Of a stretch of 64,000 nt of DNA, positions 57,061-64,000 are shown in pieces. Both the position numbers and the translations under genes were made by a program. The stretch is from Pisolithus tinctorius (Eukaryota; Basidiomycota; Agaricomycetes; Boletales; Pisolithaceae), in contig JANFAH010000002.1 in NCBI GenBank assembly GCA_024663395.1, forward strand, positions 2,046,001 to 2,110,000, in the 5' to 3' direction. Below the pieces are notes generated by a model that saw only the letters and a program-made list of their open reading frames with translations, ran no database searches and had not been told where the DNA came from. The first letter of the stretch is position 1; each line of letters begins with the position of its first letter.

Positions 57061-59074
57061 AGCTGTCGAGCTCAGACCCTGCGCTCATCGCGCCCTGTTT
57101 CCATAGCACTGTCCTTCCCATCTCGCCCAGCCGTTGATCTGCACTAAGTAAAGTCGTTGTTGTTGTCATCGCTGTCACTCGAGTCACTGCCATTGTCACT
57201 TTTGCTGCTGTCGCCATCACTCGTAACTGCGGTACCTCGCACGTGGTACGTCGTTCGCCCCATTCTTCATATCCTTCGGTTGCTGCGATCTTGCGTAGTT
57301 GGCCTGTAATACTAGATGCGTCGGTATGTAGTACTTGAGTGCGTGCGGCCACGACACGCAGAGCGGTCACGTGACTCCGCTTAGTCAACATCGCAGGACT
57401 TTCTGCGCAAGTCCTAACACTGAGTGCGCGCATCGATTCGCTCAACGAATCCTCAAATAAAACATTTATTGCTGATACTGTGCAGCCACGGAATGTTTCG
57501 AGTGCGAGGGCATCTATCCTCGCTGCGTGCTTCAACATTTCGATTTGCAAAATTTCTTCTGGTGGCTTCCTTCGTATGACGAGCCTCAATGGCTCCTTGA
57601 CCCGAATTCTTCTCGCAATAACCTTCGACTTGATGTGATTCATGTGCTGCAGCGCTCTGTGTGAGTCAATGACCTCTTCGTATGCCAACCTATCTGTTTC
57701 AGGACTGCCTGTGAGTATTTCGAGCCCTTCGACTTCAACTCCTGTGGGCTTCAGGTGTTCTTCAAGCCTTTCGGCTTTGAATTCGAGTGGAATCTTTGAC
57801 CTGAATGGGTCATTGGTTAACTGATGCATATTTCTGCTGACTGCAGGAATTCCGAGGCTGCTCCTTTCATTACCTTGACCTCTTAGGTAGGACTCCTGTA
57901 GTGACACACCAGTAGCCATCAGAGAAGCTCGATACGAACAAAAAGAAAAACCCCTTTGAGTGTTGTAATTCGCTTCGAATTCGAATGGGACTTTCGTTGT
58001 GAGTGGTTCCTCCACCAATGCAGGTTCGACTTGCTCGAGTTCTACTGCTTCCTGTAACTCAGTAGTCAGTATTCTGTTCGTACTCAAGGAAAACTCTTTC
58101 ATCTCAAAACTGGTCACTGCGGCTGCTTCAACGAGCCTGCCAGGGCTTCGGTCCTCACTATTTGTCTTCTCGGGTGGGCTGTGTGGCTGCACGCGACTTG
58201 TCGAAACTAACTTTGGTACTTTCTCGCACTCCATGTACCTTGATACTTCTGTAGATCCCTGTACATTGTTCGTCAGCAAGTCATGTGTAGCTGTAGGCAG
58301 AAAATACTTCGTAGATAGATGTTGCTTGTCTGAACTCGATTCTGGGTCACTTCGTGGCTCATAGTAGTCTTCCACGCTTGTTCGTGCTCGCTCCGAGCGA
58401 AATCCTTTGTGTAGTAGTTGTGTTGCTGTGTATGTTACTTGCTCCATGGGCCATGGATTGTCCGAGTGTCGCCGTCGATCGTCACGTCGCATTTTCCAAA
58501 TGATTTCGCGCCGGAATTCCTTGTTGAAGCCTTGTACATAGAGGTCTTCGAGCTTGTCAGCCTCGAGTTGCTTCGAAACCCGTAGATACGTTGCTATATC
58601 TAGAAAATATAGTCTGTAGTTCATCAGTTCTTCCTCTGTATGAACTTCTCTTCTTGCTCGGCTGTCAATGAGGCTGTAAATGTCATTCCTTGAATACTGT
58701 TGATCCATTTTCCGGGACCCAGGATACAAACGTGCAATGGCCACCACAAATTCGGGCCAACTCAGCTGATCTTCGACGAATTCATACCATGAGTCCGAGA
58801 CTTTGCTGCTTGCATACCAGCAGACCCATTTCGCCCATTCTTGGTCATCGAAGCAATTCTCGCACTCGCAAAGACTTCGAACCTCTTCGAAATACCTAAA
58901 AAGGTCAGATGCATACCCCGAGAACCATGGTGCATCCTTCGAATGCCTCGGTGGCATTCCCTCGAGTTCTCTCGGTGCATTCTCACAACTTCTTCGCAGA
59001 AATTCGACTATTAATTTTCCTTCGGACTTGCTTCTCGGCTCGAGGGATCTTCGACTTAGATACTTGCTCGACAT
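56717..59074 (-). CDS. Element B gag-like protein
   Basis: Open for nearly 790 codons from the conserved start MSSKYLSRRS at 59074 (the frame itself is open from 59152). Residues ~40-230 form the capsid-like region (DLFRYFEEVRSLCE, WVCWYASSKVSDSWYEF, VVAIARLYPGSRKMD, LEDLYVQGFNKEFRREI). The middle is Ser/Glu-rich with PRSDPESSSDKQHLST; then LVIRRKPPEEILQIEMLKHA. The last ~150 codons run into the module array through at least two intron-like segments, so the real C terminus depends on splicing. No CCHC knuckle and no DSG/DTG protease were found. Role as Gag is inferred from the capsid-like pattern and the position after the 5' LTR. Compared with element D it lacks the three stops. Confidence 0.7.
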   Translation of the reverse strand: MSSKYLSRRSLEPRSKSEGKLIVEFLRRSCENAPRELEGMPPRHSKDAPWFSGYASDLFRYFEEVRSLCECENCFDDQEWAKWVCWYASSKVSDSWYEFVEDQLSWPEFVVAIARLYPGSRKMDQQYSRNDIYSLIDSRARREVHTEEELMNYRLYFLDIATYLRVSKQLEADKLEDLYVQGFNKEFRREIIWKMRRDDRRRHSDNPWPMEQVTYTATQLLHKGFRSERARTSVEDYYEPRSDPESSSDKQHLSTKYFLPTATHDLLTNNVQGSTEVSRYMECEKVPKLVSTSRVQPHSPPEKTNSEDRSPGRLVEAAAVTSFEMKEFSLSTNRILTTELQEAVELEQVEPALVEEPLTTKVPFEFEANYNTQRGFSFCSYRASLMATGVSLQESYLRGQGNERSSLGIPAVSRNMHQLTNDPFRSKIPLEFKAERLEEHLKPTGVEVEGLEILTGSPETDRLAYEEVIDSHRALQHMNHIKSKVIARRIRVKEPLRLVIRRKPPEEILQIEMLKHAARIDALALETFRGCTVSAINVLFEDSLSESMRALSVRTCAESPAMLTKRSHVTALRVVAARTQVLHTDASSITGQLRKIAATEGYEEWGERRTTCEVPQLRVMATAAKVTMAVTRVTAMTTTTTLLSADQRLGEMGRTVLWKQGAMSAGSELDSSKVGFDCRTFYLHLPYSRETRYSQQTTIVIQRTTTTVTLTADQRPGEIGCTTRWKRGAKSADGEPNGSQVCFSFEMFYLQLFYAGESWYMRRRPTDVRAITVQGTTKTVALSVD

Positions 59075-59232
59075 TTGCTGCTCGAAAAATATCTCTGAAA
59101 ATTTTCCAAATTCCTGAGAGTAGACTGTAGCTAGAATCGAGATTCTGAACACTTAGCTTGTCCAACTCAACCCAGCAAAACTTCGTTCGGTGATAAAATG
59201 GTGGCTTCTTTCCCCAAAACGAACAGAACCCC

Positions 59233-59249
59233 CCTCGCGGTGGGCTCCA
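59233..59249 (-). other. Primer-binding site of element B
   Basis: Minus strand TGGAGCCCACCGCGAGG, two bases after the 5' LTR, the normal position for a tRNA primer. Confidence 0.8.
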
Positions 59250-59251
59250 GA

Positions 59252-59718
59252 TGTAGGAATAGGTAATATAGATGTACCTATAATGGTAATAGTCAGTAAT
59301 GATGGGCGAGTATAATTCTCGACCCAAAAGGGAGGTTCTCTCTGGAGAAAAGAAGTGTAGTAAAAAAGTGTAAAAATGCGAACTGAAAACAAATACTTAG
59401 CTCTGCCTGACCAATATCTCTTGCCAGTCCTCCTGGCACTTTGGGTACTCCCCAAAGTAATAAATCTAACTTTGAAAACTTGCCGAAATGTGAGACTAAA
59501 TCACCCTACTACTGAGGGCCTGTGACATGTACTTCATTCTTATGGTAAACTGAACTCGCGCAAACACAGCACACGTGCTTAGTCAGTGACGTGGCTGCTC
59601 GTCACCAAGTCCAGGGGTACAAACACAAAAACAAAGGCAAGAAACAAAACAAGTCCTTCCACCCCTAAACTCCCGACCAAGACGGATTCTCCTAGGGAAC
59701 TTGAACTCGTTCCCTACA
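59252..59718 (-). repeat. 5' LTR of element B
   Basis: 467 bp, same ends as the 3' LTR. Directly followed on the plus strand by the resumed gag of element A. Confidence 0.95.
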
Positions 59719-60477
59719 CCGCGTCGACTCCCTTCTGTCGTCGAACAGTTCCAATCATTCTCTGCTCAATGCCGCTCTTGCGCTGAGGGCGAAAGCACTT
59801 CGCAAGCTGGTCGCTCCGACCTCCACCCAACAACCTTCCATACTCCGTCTCCTCGTAATCGAGATGATGGACCCGACCCCGACCCTGATTATCCTGATGG
59901 TGATCCCAATGGTGGGGGCAGCAGTGATGGGGATATCCCCGAAGACCCAGCTGAGCCACCAGAGGATCCCCTTGTAGCTCTTGCTAGAGCTGTCCATGCA
60001 CTTGCGCGGTCTAGTTCATGCACTGGGGACTCCACTCCGAAAACCAAGGTCTGCAAGCCTGACACCTTCGACGGCTCCGACCCTAAAAAACTCCGCGAGT
60101 TCCTCGTTCAGTGCGAGTTGAACTTCCAAGACCGCCCTCATGCATTCTGCTCCGACAGAGCAAAGGTTACCTTCGCTCAATCTTATCTTAAGGGTATGGC
60201 CCTGGCTTAGTTCGAGCCAGACCTACTAAACCCTGACAACTATGACCGCCCGCTCTGGATGGATGACTACCATGAGTTCTTACAAGAGCTCACAACTAAT
60301 TTTGGTCCGCATGATGCCATAGCGGATGCCATCCAACAACTTGAGAACCTCACCATGAAGGATGGTTCTCAAATTACCAAATACGTCGTGGAGTTCAATT
60401 GCTGGGCTTCACAGGTCAAGGACTACGGTGTCGGTGCACTCTGCCACCACTTCTATAGCGGACTTCCAGACTGCATC
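59719..60477 (+). pseudogene. gag: Element A gag, 3' fragment
   Basis: Continues element A gag: [10 protein letters not shown], an Asp/Pro-rich linker, then capsid blocks [27 protein letters not shown] stop (60208-60210, Trp TGG in element G), FEPDLL, LWMDDYHEFLQELTTNFG, FYSGLPDCI. It is cut at 60477 by the LTR of element C, before the zinc knuckle. About 70% or more of residues match the gag of element G by eye. The pol of element A would lie beyond element C, outside the window. Confidence 0.9.
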
Positions 60478-60928
60478 TGTTACGCTCGACCGAAGTCAAG
60501 ACGTAGGGAGAGCTCAAACGCAGACTAAGGTTTCTACTGAGCAATGGCTGCAGTAACCTCTGTAAACGACAGAGGATTTAAGGCAATGCCGGTAAGAGTG
60601 GTCCTTGTTAGGGACACTGAGGGCGAAGTTCTGAGAACGCTGCATATGATTGAGCAGCTCAAGTCTGGGTTTCCAGGACTTGAGCCGGCAGTCTAAATAC
60701 TACACAGAAACGGACCATGAGGCGTCTGCATGTAACGAGGTAACTACACCATTGGTTGAACAATGACGACACATGTCCTAAGCATGTAACGAGCTAGTAA
60801 TGCTAGTGGTGGAAATAGGGAGCCGTCGGATCAGAGAGAAGATGGCTCAGAAAGGAAATTAAGTCCAATGGTTCAAAAACGAGGTAAACGTACAACAGGA
60901 AAGGAAAAGCCAGGGGTGAAATGTAACA
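60478..60928 (-). repeat. 3' LTR of element C
   Basis: 451 bp, TGTTACGCTC..AATGTAACA with inverted TGTTAC/GTAACA ends. Its left part matches 1-132. Element C inserted into element A gag; the flank is CATCT (60473-60477). Confidence 0.92.
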
Positions 60929-60943
60929 TTACCCCCTTTCTAA
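60929..60943 (-). other. Polypurine tract of element C
   Basis: Minus strand TTAGAAAGGGGGTAA abuts the 3' LTR, the standard plus-strand primer position. Confidence 0.85.
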
Positions 60944-60965
60944 GCGTTGAAGTCCCTGACTTCAA

Positions 60966-61469
60966 CTACTCTCCGTAAGGCTCTCCGGTCATGTTACTGA
61001 TGGCGGAGTCGTCGAAATCAAAATCATTGTCGTATAAATCGTTGTCCTCGCTCCCGACGAGGGTACGATCATCTACCAAAGCGGGGGTAGCTATTCTGTC
61101 CTGTAAAGGACGGCGAGGGCGGATGGAAGGACACTGGGCCTGAGTGTGTCCGGGACGGGTGGCGTGGCAAAGGGGACATTCATACAGTTCACAGTTGACG
61201 CGGATATGGCCGAGACGATGGCAGACGTAACACGCTTGACGATAGCGTGGATCGGATGGAGTAAGGGGTATATCGAATTCGGTCAAGGCGTTCAGCACAG
61301 GAGATGGCGGCAACTGCGCAAGGGACTCGACGATGTTTAACGTGTAGTCGAGTTCTGCACGGGAGACGCCAAAGGCAGTCTCGGGGTCTACTTCAGACGG
61401 GGAGTCATGAGACTCGCAAGGTTGTGGGTTAGGGCCTGACAAACAACAGGCGCGAGGTCTATCAGCTCT
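60966..61469 (-). CDS. Element C zinc-knuckle domain downstream of pol
   Basis: About 160 residues in the same frame as pol, separated from it only by a TGA at 61470-61472. It holds two zinc knuckles, CYVCHRLGHIRVNC (C-x2-C-x4-H-x4-C) and CPLCHATRPGHTQAQC (C-x2-C-x6-H-x4-C), preceded by a Pro-rich segment with LTEFDIPLTPSDPRY and followed by an Arg-rich then very acidic tail (DNDLYDNDFDFDDS). Zinc knuckles normally sit in Gag and bind RNA or DNA. Here they would form a C-terminal extension of Pol (if the TGA is decayed CGA) or a small separate protein. No ATG was found at its start. Confidence 0.7.
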   Translation of the reverse strand, partial: RADRPRACCLSGPNPQPCESHDSPSEVDPETAFGVSRAELDYTLNIVESLAQLPPSPVLNALTEFDIPLTPSDPRYRQACYVCHRLGHIRVNCELYECPLCHATRPGHTQAQCPSIRPRRPLQDRIATPALVDDRTLVGSEDNDLYDNDFDFDDSAISNMTGEPYGE

Positions 61470-64000
61470 TCAGAGAGAGCGAGACGAACAGGAGGACAAC
61501 GACGATGGTGCGGGAGGGGAGGACGACGCAGAGGAAACTGGAGGAGAGGTTGCAGTCAAGGGCCTTCTAGACCCAGGTGGGGGAGGTGCGATCAACGTTG
61601 GATACTGGCGAATGTTATAAATGAGGTCGGCGCCTCCAAGGACATCAAAAAGTTTCAGAAGCAAGGGAACCTGTTGGAGAGCGATCTCGCTCAGAATAGT
61701 ACGAGCAGGAGACAGAAGGGGGTTCTGGCGGTTAACATAGCGGGAGAGTTCCTCAAGCCGAAGGGCTTGGATAGTGGCGTGGTAAACAAGATCAAGAGGG
61801 GAGTCTTCATCCACCTCATGATAAACAGTGCCGATGACGGCGGGGTCAGCAACGAAGAGTCGGTAAGAGGCGATCATTTGATCACTGGCAGGTTGTCTCT
61901 GTCGACGGGTGAATGGGGTGTGGCGGCGAGAGGGTTCGCGAGGGTAGGTGTAACGACGAGGAGGCATTTCAAGAGTAATGTTTCTGACGGTATGAGTGGA
62001 GTGTCGAGTGGGTTGTTTTTTAGGGGGGAAGTCTTTAGGGAACCGTTTCTTATAAGCGGAGAGCATATCATCTGCATGTTCAAGGTGCGATTCTTTCTGC
62101 CACAAGTTTTTGGAAGAAGGGTAACCCTTCCATTTAATCAAGAAGGCGTGTCCACGGCCAGACCTTTTATGGCCGACTATCGCCTCAACCTCGTACTCTT
62201 CTTCCTTGTTGACCAGGTCAGGTGGTGGAGCCGGGAAGTTCGGTCCATGAATGTCATTTTTGCGATAGGGCGATAAGAGGGAAGCATGGAAGACATTGTG
62301 GATCTTCCAATGTGCGGGGATCGTGAGGCGATACGTTATCGGAGATAGGACGTTGGAGATGACGAAGGGTCCTTCTCGTTTTGGTGCTAGCTTCCTATTT
62401 TCATAGGAGCATTTCAAATTGCGTGCCTCTAGCCAAACCTTATCACCTTTCTGGAATGGGGTGAAGGGTCGTGACGAGCAGTCTTTCATTGTTTTTCCTG
62501 CTAGGTTGTGGGCCGCTAGGGCTTCCTCTCTAGCTTTTCTGAGTTCATCGAGTCTGGACTCGGCGGCGGGAAGGTGGGTTTCCGCAATCAGGGAGGGAAG
62601 GGGTTTTGGTTCATAGCCATACATGAGGTAGAACGGCGATTGACATGTGACGGAGTGGGGTTGGTGGTTGTGCGCGAATTCTGCCATAGGAAGGTTGGCT
62701 ACCCACGAGGCGGGGTCGTTTTGGCAAAAGATGCGGAGATAGGTCTCCACTTCTTGGTTTACACGTTCAGTTTCTCCGTCAGTCTGTGGGTGGTATGCCG
62801 TTGACAGGGCAAGAGAGTACCCTAAAAGGGAAGCTAGTTCTTTTGCGAAGGCGGAGGCGAACTGAGGGCCTCGATCAGATATAATTTTGTCGTACAACCC
62901 AAAGCAGGAGTAGACTTTCTTGAAAAATAGTGCCGCGATGTCAGCAGCAGAGGCGGTTTTCTTGGTGGGTGATAAAATTACCCCCTTTGTAAGCCCATGG
63001 TCTACCATGACCAAAAGGGAATCATAACCGTATGAAACGGGTAAGTCGGTAACCAGATCGCAAGAGATCTGCTGGAAGGGGCAGGTTGTCGTGGAGGGAA
63101 TAGGCATAAGGGGTGGTGTCATGGGGTGAGTATTTACTTTGTTTTGCTGGCATATAGCACAGCCTTCAACGTATTTTCGGACAAAGGACACGAGTCCAGG
63201 CCACCAGAATTCGGATGAGACGAGTTGTCGGGTTTTCAGGACACCAGGGTGTCCGGCAGAGGGATGGTCATGGTGGTTGGACACGACGGTCCGGCGGAGG
63301 GTAGGGTCGTTGGGGATATACACCCGGTCTTTGTAAAGTAACACTCCACTGTCGAATCTCCAATCAGAGAGATGGGATTTGAACGGGAGTGGCATGTCAA
63401 CGTTCTCAATGGCACGAAGTGCTGTTTGGACGATGGGATCTTTTTCGGAAGATGATGTGACCTTCTGCGTAAGGTTGGTGTCAATAAGATTGATAAACAG
63501 GGTTTGGGGGAGGAGGGTGACTCCTTTGTTATCCTCATCATCTTCGGGAATATGATCAGGGCGGTGGGAGAGCACATCTGGTGCCGCCAGGTCTTTGCCT
63601 GGGATGTGTTCTAACTGCAAATCAAAGTCTGCAAGGTCGAGGAGCCAGCGGGCCTGGCGACGATTCAAATTCTGAGGAGCTTTGAAGTATGTCAGGTTTT
63701 TATGGTCGGTGAAGACCTTAACTGGGAATGGGGATCCATGGAGATAATGTCTCCAGGATTTCAATGCACGAATAACTCCTAGCAGTTCTCTGTCATAAAT
63801 GTCGTAGTTTCTTTCTGCAGGGTTAAATGATTGGGACAGGAAGGCACAGGGCTGCCATTGTCCATTCGAATCTTCTTGAAGGAGGATTCCTCCTGTTGCG
63901 TACTTGGACGTGTCTGTGGTAATTGTGAATGGCCGAGAGGTGTTGGGCATTCGAAGTGTAGGTTGTGCCATAAAGATCCGTTTGAGAAGTTCAAAGGCAT
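61470..64000 (-). CDS. pol: Element C pol, partial (RNase H, integrase, chromodomain)
   Basis: Open from the window edge to 61470. Order: end of RT and RNase H (FTITTDTSKYATGGIL, REL, RHYLHG, TDHKNL), integrase zinc finger (NHHDHPSAGHPG..CAICQQNK), catalytic residues in SCDLVTDLP, ISDRGPQFASAF and DGETERVNQ, GPY/F module (KLAPKREGPFVI), and chromodomain (YEVEAIVGHKRSGRG..LIKWKGYPSSKNLW). After the chromodomain come ~200 more residues (basic, then helical LDLVYHATIQALRLEEL, then Pro/Ser-rich), unusual in length. The frame is intact in the window, so this may be the youngest element. Gag, protease, most of RT and the 5' LTR lie to the right. Confidence 0.95.
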   Translation of the reverse strand, partial: AFELLKRIFMAQPTLRMPNTSRPFTITTDTSKYATGGILLQEDSNGQWQPCAFLSQSFNPAERNYDIYDRELLGVIRALKSWRHYLHGSPFPVKVFTDHKNLTYFKAPQNLNRRQARWLLDLADFDLQLEHIPGKDLAAPDVLSHRPDHIPEDDEDNKGVTLLPQTLFINLIDTNLTQKVTSSSEKDPIVQTALRAIENVDMPLPFKSHLSDWRFDSGVLLYKDRVYIPNDPTLRRTVVSNHHDHPSAGHPGVLKTRQLVSSEFWWPGLVSFVRKYVEGCAICQQNKVNTHPMTPPLMPIPSTTTCPFQQISCDLVTDLPVSYGYDSLLVMVDHGLTKGVILSPTKKTASAADIAALFFKKVYSCFGLYDKIISDRGPQFASAFAKELASLLGYSLALSTAYHPQTDGETERVNQEVETYLRIFCQNDPASWVANLPMAEFAHNHQPHSVTCQSPFYLMYGYEPKPLPSLIAETHLPAAESRLDELRKAREEALAAHNLAGKTMKDCSSRPFTPFQKGDKVWLEARNLKCSYENRKLAPKREGPFVISNVLSPITYRLTIPAHWKIHNVFHASLLSPYRKNDIHGPNFPAPPPDLVNKEEEYEVEAIVGHKRSGRGHAFLIKWKGYPSSKNLWQKESHLEHADDMLSAYKKRFPKDFPPKKQPTRHSTHTVRNITLEMPPRRYTYPREPSRRHTPFTRRQRQPASDQMIASYRLFVADPAVIGTVYHEVDEDSPLDLVYHATIQALRLEELSRYVNRQNPLLSPARTILSEIALQQVPLLLKLFDVLGGADLIYNIRQYPTLIAPPPPGSRRPLTATSPPVSSASSSPPAPSSLSSCSSRSL

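Larger units (their letters stand above)
52529..59718 (-). mobile_element. LTR element B (gag-like, no pol), complete
   Basis: 7190 bp with two 467-bp LTRs (52529-52995 and 59252-59718; TGTAGG..CCTACA), minus orientation, inserted in element A gag. Flanks are CCAC on the left and CCGC on the right, i.e. a 4-bp duplication with one CpG change. Internal sequence contains a gag-like gene and repeated exon-intron modules. No reverse transcriptase (YxDD), integrase (HHCC, DDE) or RNase H motif was found in any frame, so it must rely on another element. Confidence 0.85.

Noticed and set aside
1..64000. CRISPR arrays, tRNA or rRNA genes
   Set aside because: Repeats present are minisatellites, LTRs or exon-intron arrays without CRISPR-like spacing, and no cloverleaf or rRNA core sequence was recognised.

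Overview
The window reads as repeat-rich DNA from a mushroom-forming basidiomycete (Agaricomycetes). The basis is short (about 45-55 bp) GT-AG introns with CTNAY branch points, a Plavaka (CACTA-like) transposase, a KDZ transposase with its CxC2-type cysteine cluster, a TET/JBP-like gene, an alpha-kinase gene and several chromodomain Ty3/gypsy retrotransposons. No tRNA, rRNA, CRISPR array or bacterial-style operon was seen. All family assignments come from reading motifs; no database was searched.

Left part (1-16.3 kb): an LTR end (1-132); a decayed multi-exon gene of unknown function whose middle is an array of in-phase ~111-bp exons separated by 53-bp introns (803-4740, probably continuing at 6430-7264); a broken Arp5 (INO80 actin-related protein) gene (7.5-9.3 kb); one intact conserved membrane-anchored protein gene on the minus strand (11121-12605); then poorly resolved host-like sequence and a small minisatellite.

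Centre (16.3-31.3 kb): an alpha-kinase gene on the minus strand is split by a Plavaka transposon (16885-30497, TIRs, 2-bp AT target duplication). The Plavaka transposase is itself split by a complete Ty3/gypsy chromovirus (22506-29249, 815-bp LTRs, ATTAA target duplication). Removing both insertions leaves the host reading frame continuous.

Right part (31.3-64 kb): degenerate minisatellite; two unknown genes (33.5-37.3 kb); a KDZ transposase (40035-43573) with a divergent companion gene (37448-39663); a minus-strand gene cut by a solo LTR (43971-44862, CCACC duplication); and a TET/JBP-like 5-methylcytosine oxygenase gene (46241-47180) truncated by an LTR element just before its expected catalytic HxD motif. 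From there elements are stacked: element D (47181-) is interrupted by gypsy element A (51705-), whose gag gene is hit twice, by element B (52529-59718) and element C (60478-beyond 64000). D and B are relatives that carry a gag-like gene, no visible pol, and a long series of repeated exon/47-bp-intron modules.

A theme joins the window: most sequence decay is CpG to TpG/CpA. The two LTRs of the 22.5-29.2 kb element differ at 11 positions, all CpG, and many in-frame stops are TGA where CGA (Arg) is expected or is still present in a sister copy. This fits past cytosine methylation of repeats, next to a transposon-linked TET/JBP gene.
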